Source: Gammaproteobacteria bacterium
Lineage (GTDB): Bacteria; Pseudomonadota; Gammaproteobacteria; Pseudomonadales; Azotimanducaceae
Direction: 5' to 3'
Length of the DNA: 64,000 nt
Assembly (NCBI GenBank): GCA_028821125.1
Contig: JAPPHD010000122.1
Span: 1 to 64,000 of the forward strand
Positions 62,477 through 64,000 of the stretch are shown here, in pieces (position 1 is the stretch's first letter; each line of letters starts with the position of its first letter). The position numbers and the translations under genes were made by a program. The notes below the pieces were generated by a model, which saw only the letters and a list, made by a program, of their open reading frames with translations, searched no databases and had not been told where the DNA came from.

Positions 62477-64000
62477 TCAGGCTCGGCCCTGTTCGATCAG
62501 GTGCTCGACAAGCGACCGGGTGGTTCTGTCCTGCCCTCGGGTTGACTCGCCGGCGAGCTGCCCGAACACGGTGACCGCGAGTTGCTTGCCCAGTTCCACA
62601 CCCCACTGATCGAACGAGTTTATGTCCCAGATCAGGCCTTGGCAAAACACCTTGTGCTCGTAGAAGGCGAGCAGCGCGCCGATGGTGGCGGGAGCGAGCC
62701 GGTCGAGCACGATCGTGCTGGTGGCATGGTTGCCCCGCACGGCCCGGTGCGGGTCGTGCGCATCGTTGCCGGCGGCCATGGCCTTGCCCTGGCTGAGTGC
62801 GTTCGCCACCAGCCATCGGTGATGTTCCTCGAGGCCGTGCTCGGTGGCGGCGCAGACGATGAAGTCCGCGCTGAACGCACGCGTGCCCTGGTGCAGCAAC
62901 TGATGGAACGCGTGCTGTCCGGTTGTGCCGATGCCTCCCCAGACAACGGGCGCGGTATGCACCCCCACGGGGGACCCGTCGTGCCGGACGCGCTTGCCGT
63001 TGCTCTCGGTTTCCAGTTGCTGCAGGTAGTCGGGCAGCAGGCGCAGCCGCTGGTCGTAGGGAAGCACCGCGTGATTGGCTGCGCCCAGGAAGTCGATGTT
63101 CCAGATTCCGAGCAGGGCAGCCAGCAGGGGGGCGTTGCCCGCGGCTGGCGCAGTCTGGAAGTGCCGATCCATGGTGTGGGCGCCGCCCAGCAGTTCCGCG
63201 AAGGCAGCGGTGCCGAGTGCAAGCATGATCGGCAGGCCGACCGGAGACCAGAGGGAGTATCTGCCTCCGACCCAGTCCCACATCGGAAACAGGTTTTCCC
63301 GCGGCAGGCCGAATGCGGCGGCCGCTTCCCGGTTGCCGGTCACGCCCACGAAATGCCGGCCGATGGCATCGGGCCGATTGGTGCGCTCCAGAAACCAGCT
63401 CCGCGCGGTTTCCCCGTTGACCCGGGTTTCCCGGGTGGTGAATGATTTCGAAGCAATGATGAACAGCGTCGTCTCCGGATCCAGCCCGGCAAGGGTCTTC
63501 GAGATGACGTGACCGTCGATGTTGGGGACGAAGTGCAGTGCCGGGCGACCGTCGTGCGGTTGCAGCGCATCGACCACCAGGCGGGGGCCCAGGTCGGATC
63601 CGCCGATTCCGACGTTGACGACATCGGTGATGGCCCTTCCGGAGCAACCCGTCCAGGAACCGCACGTCACGGCGCCCGCAAACCTCTCCATGCGGGACAA
63701 GGTGCCCGGCACCTCCCGCGCTGCCTCGGGCGCCTCCCCCGGGGGGCTCCGGAGGGCCGTGTGGAGGGCAGGCCTGTTCTCGGTCGTGTTTACGGCGCCG
63801 CCCTCCACCAACTGTCGTACCCGCCCCTGCCAATCCCGCTGTTCCGCTAGGGACAACAGCTCCGCAAGCGCGGCCGGGTCGACCCGCTGCCTTGTGAAGT
63901 CGAACAGCAGGCCGTTCAGGCGTACCCGCAACGCGGCGCCACGGGCGTCATCGTCGAGCAGGTTCCGCAGCGGCACGGGTGACAGCCTGGCCGCAAGGCG
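62477..64000 (-). CDS. pgi: Glucose-6-phosphate isomerase (5' end outside window)
   Basis: At least 507 codons are visible and the frame stays open to the window edge, so the N-terminus is missing. Motifs: [66 protein letters not shown] and [13 protein letters not shown] with the C-terminal catalytic residues. Interconverts glucose-6- and fructose-6-phosphate. A GTG at 63976 would start a shorter form, but upstream codons (RLAARLSPV) look like family sequence. Confidence 0.95.
   Translation of the reverse strand, partial: RLAARLSPVPLRNLLDDDARGAALRVRLNGLLFDFTRQRVDPAALAELLSLAEQRDWQGRVRQLVEGGAVNTTENRPALHTALRSPPGEAPEAAREVPGTLSRMERFAGAVTCGSWTGCSGRAITDVVNVGIGGSDLGPRLVVDALQPHDGRPALHFVPNIDGHVISKTLAGLDPETTLFIIASKSFTTRETRVNGETARSWFLERTNRPDAIGRHFVGVTGNREAAAAFGLPRENLFPMWDWVGGRYSLWSPVGLPIMLALGTAAFAELLGGAHTMDRHFQTAPAAGNAPLLAALLGIWNIDFLGAANHAVLPYDQRLRLLPDYLQQLETESNGKRVRHDGSPVGVHTAPVVWGGIGTTGQHAFHQLLHQGTRAFSADFIVCAATEHGLEEHHRWLVANALSQGKAMAAGNDAHDPHRAVRGNHATSTIVLDRLAPATIGALLAFYEHKVFCQGLIWDINSFDQWGVELGKQLAVTVFGQLAGESTRGQDRTTRSLVEHLIEQGRA

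Overview
The window is one contiguous, GC-rich, densely coding stretch of a gammaproteobacterial chromosome. The evidence is gene order: tRNA-Leu/rnr/rlmB/rpsF/rpsR/rplI/dnaB, initiator tRNA/rimP/nusA/infB/rbfA/truB/rpsO/pnp, grpE/dnaK/dnaJ/dapB/carA/carB/greA/rlmE/ftsH/glmM/tpiA/secG, and smpB..ratA/ratB next to bamE. The tmRNA tag is ANDENYALAA, as in E. coli. The presence of hrcA, two F420-type luciferase-like oxidoreductases and several amidohydrolase/amidase genes suggests a deep-branching or uncultured lineage rather than a Pseudomonas or an enteric. No rRNA operon, CRISPR array, integrase, transposase or prophage was seen.

Layout. 1-11.5 kb: Trm112-like protein, folE2, tRNA-Leu(CAG), an rnr gene that lacks its usual N-terminal third, rlmB, the S6-S18-L9-dnaB block, radA, nrdR-ribD-nusB-thiL. 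11.6-14.8 kb: ispA/xseB, a small unknown gene and a secreted Sel1-repeat protein on the minus strand, then tmRNA. 15-23.2 kb: a catabolic accessory block (TauD-type dioxygenase, class III aminotransferase, secreted amidohydrolase, LLM oxidoreductase, amidase, beta-propeller protein). 23.3-29.4 kb: smpB, an SNF transporter, ratA-ratB, bamE, hrcA and divergent recN. 29.8-33.8 kb: grpE, dnaK, dnaJ with two visible RpoH-type promoters. 33.9-48.5 kb: dapB, a zinc-independent MDR reductase, a lipoprotein amidohydrolase, carAB, greA, rlmE, ftsH, glmM, tpiA, secG. 48.6-57.6 kb: two tRNAs, then the rimP-to-pnp translation/RNA operon. 57.9-64 kb: minus-strand LLM oxidoreductase, PQQ-type sugar dehydrogenase, a membrane protein, acs and a pgi cut by the window edge.

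The conserved blocks serve RNA decay and ribosome work (rnr, rlmB, rlmE, rimP, rbfA, truB, pnp), ribosome rescue (tmRNA plus SmpB), proteostasis (hrcA, grpE, dnaKJ, ftsH) and precursor supply (carAB, dapB, glmM). The accessory genes look like small-molecule amine, amide and alcohol metabolism.

The most unusual signal is a dispersed intergenic repeat family. Three copies share 31-nt inverted arms 47 nt apart, and two of them are exactly 158 bp between GGAACAAC-type ends. Paired arm positions change together between copies, which points to selection on a hairpin. A fourth copy is cut by the left window edge. A fifth, diverged member shares a flanking 42-nt module, folds as a 22-bp stem enclosing further hairpins, and supplies the last codons of an amidohydrolase gene. 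Other points of interest are the shortened rnr beside a tRNA gene, tandem hairpins in the carA leader, paired RpoH promoters without a visible CIRCE despite hrcA, an acidic insertion in NusA, a GSEAK repeat tail on S6, and a U1-U72 initiator tRNA.
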